Part shown: positions 64,000-64,000 of the stretch, piece by piece | Layout of the letters: every line of letters begins with the position of its first letter | Numbering within the stretch: the stretch's first letter is position 1 | Assembly (NCBI GenBank): GCA_016872645.1 | Contig: VGZH01000005.1 | Coordinates: 1-64,000 of the forward strand | Length of the DNA stretch: 64,000 bases | Direction of reading: 5' to 3' | DNA from: Planctomycetota bacterium | GTDB lineage: Bacteria > Planctomycetota > Planctomycetia > Planctomycetales > Planctomycetaceae | Notes under the pieces: model-generated | Seen by the model: the letters and a program-made list of their open reading frames with translations, nothing else | The model's database searches: none | What the model was told of the DNA's origin: nothing | Translations under genes and position numbers: made by a program

Positions 64000-64000
64000 G

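Overview
The window looks like chromosomal DNA of a planctomycete (Planctomycetota). This is inferred from gene families characteristic of that phylum: three DUF1501 proteins, one DUF1549/DUF1553 protein, two very large PVC-type haem-binding propeller proteins, PQQ-like propeller proteins opening with the DWPNWRGP signature, a ThuA/LamG protein, a DUF3592 protein, and secreted TIM-barrel isomerases with Tat-like leaders. GC content is high, so long antisense shadow ORFs are common. No rRNA, CRISPR array, prophage or classical IS element was seen. There is one tRNA, tRNA-Thr(CGT), at the left edge.

Layout. 0-7 kb: tRNA-Thr, a TIM-barrel isomerase, an S41 processing protease, an amidohydrolase, an orphan LolD-type ABC ATPase, an enoyl-CoA hydratase, and a peroxiredoxin-like/prolyl-hydroxylase fusion. 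7-20 kb: a 1621-residue multidomain haem-binding protein, bioB, a DEAD-box RNA helicase, a Tat-exported isomerase, two tandem DUF1501 genes and tilS. 20.7-22.4 kb: a retron, with a complete candidate msr-msd RNA and its reverse transcriptase. 22.4-31 kb: an M16 peptidase, folK, infA, rnhA, two small membrane-associated proteins and ppdK with a strong terminator. 31-40 kb: an FHA protein, HrpA, and a DUF1549/1553 plus DUF1501 pair. 40-47 kb: SpoIID-like protein coupled to a histidine kinase, a methyltransferase, a thioredoxin-like protein, MoxR, a CPBP protease and an HpaI-type aldolase. 47-57 kb: two PQQ-like propeller proteins, a DUF1570-like metallopeptidase, a radical SAM enzyme and a pentahaem propeller protein. 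57-64 kb: ThuA/LamG protein, DUF3592 protein, membrane dipeptidase and the C-terminal part of a tandem FtsK/SpoIIIE ATPase that runs off the right edge.

Three things stand out. (1) The retron is backed by both protein motifs (NARPH, YADD, VTG) and RNA architecture (16-bp a1/a2 repeat, AGC branch site, two msr hairpins, a long msd hairpin), yet it has no accessory effector gene. (2) The ThuA/LamG gene ends in an A9 run containing the heptamer A AAA AAG directly before its stop. A 51-nt hairpin lies 8 nt downstream, and the -1 frame opens into the pentahaem protein, which has no signal peptide of its own. This suggests recoding (or a homopolymer indel) that would make one exported fusion. (3) The window is peppered with short palindromic repeats of several families. 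Many lie in frame inside conserved proteins, and near-identical inserted peptides (FVGQ..SLPQV) occur in two unrelated genes.

Co-working genes: the planctomycete haem/DUF1501/DUF1549 proteins, propeller proteins, ThuA and secreted isomerases probably serve extracytoplasmic oxidation and catabolism of carbohydrates. The remaining genes are mostly housekeeping (translation, RNA processing, cofactor synthesis, central metabolism).
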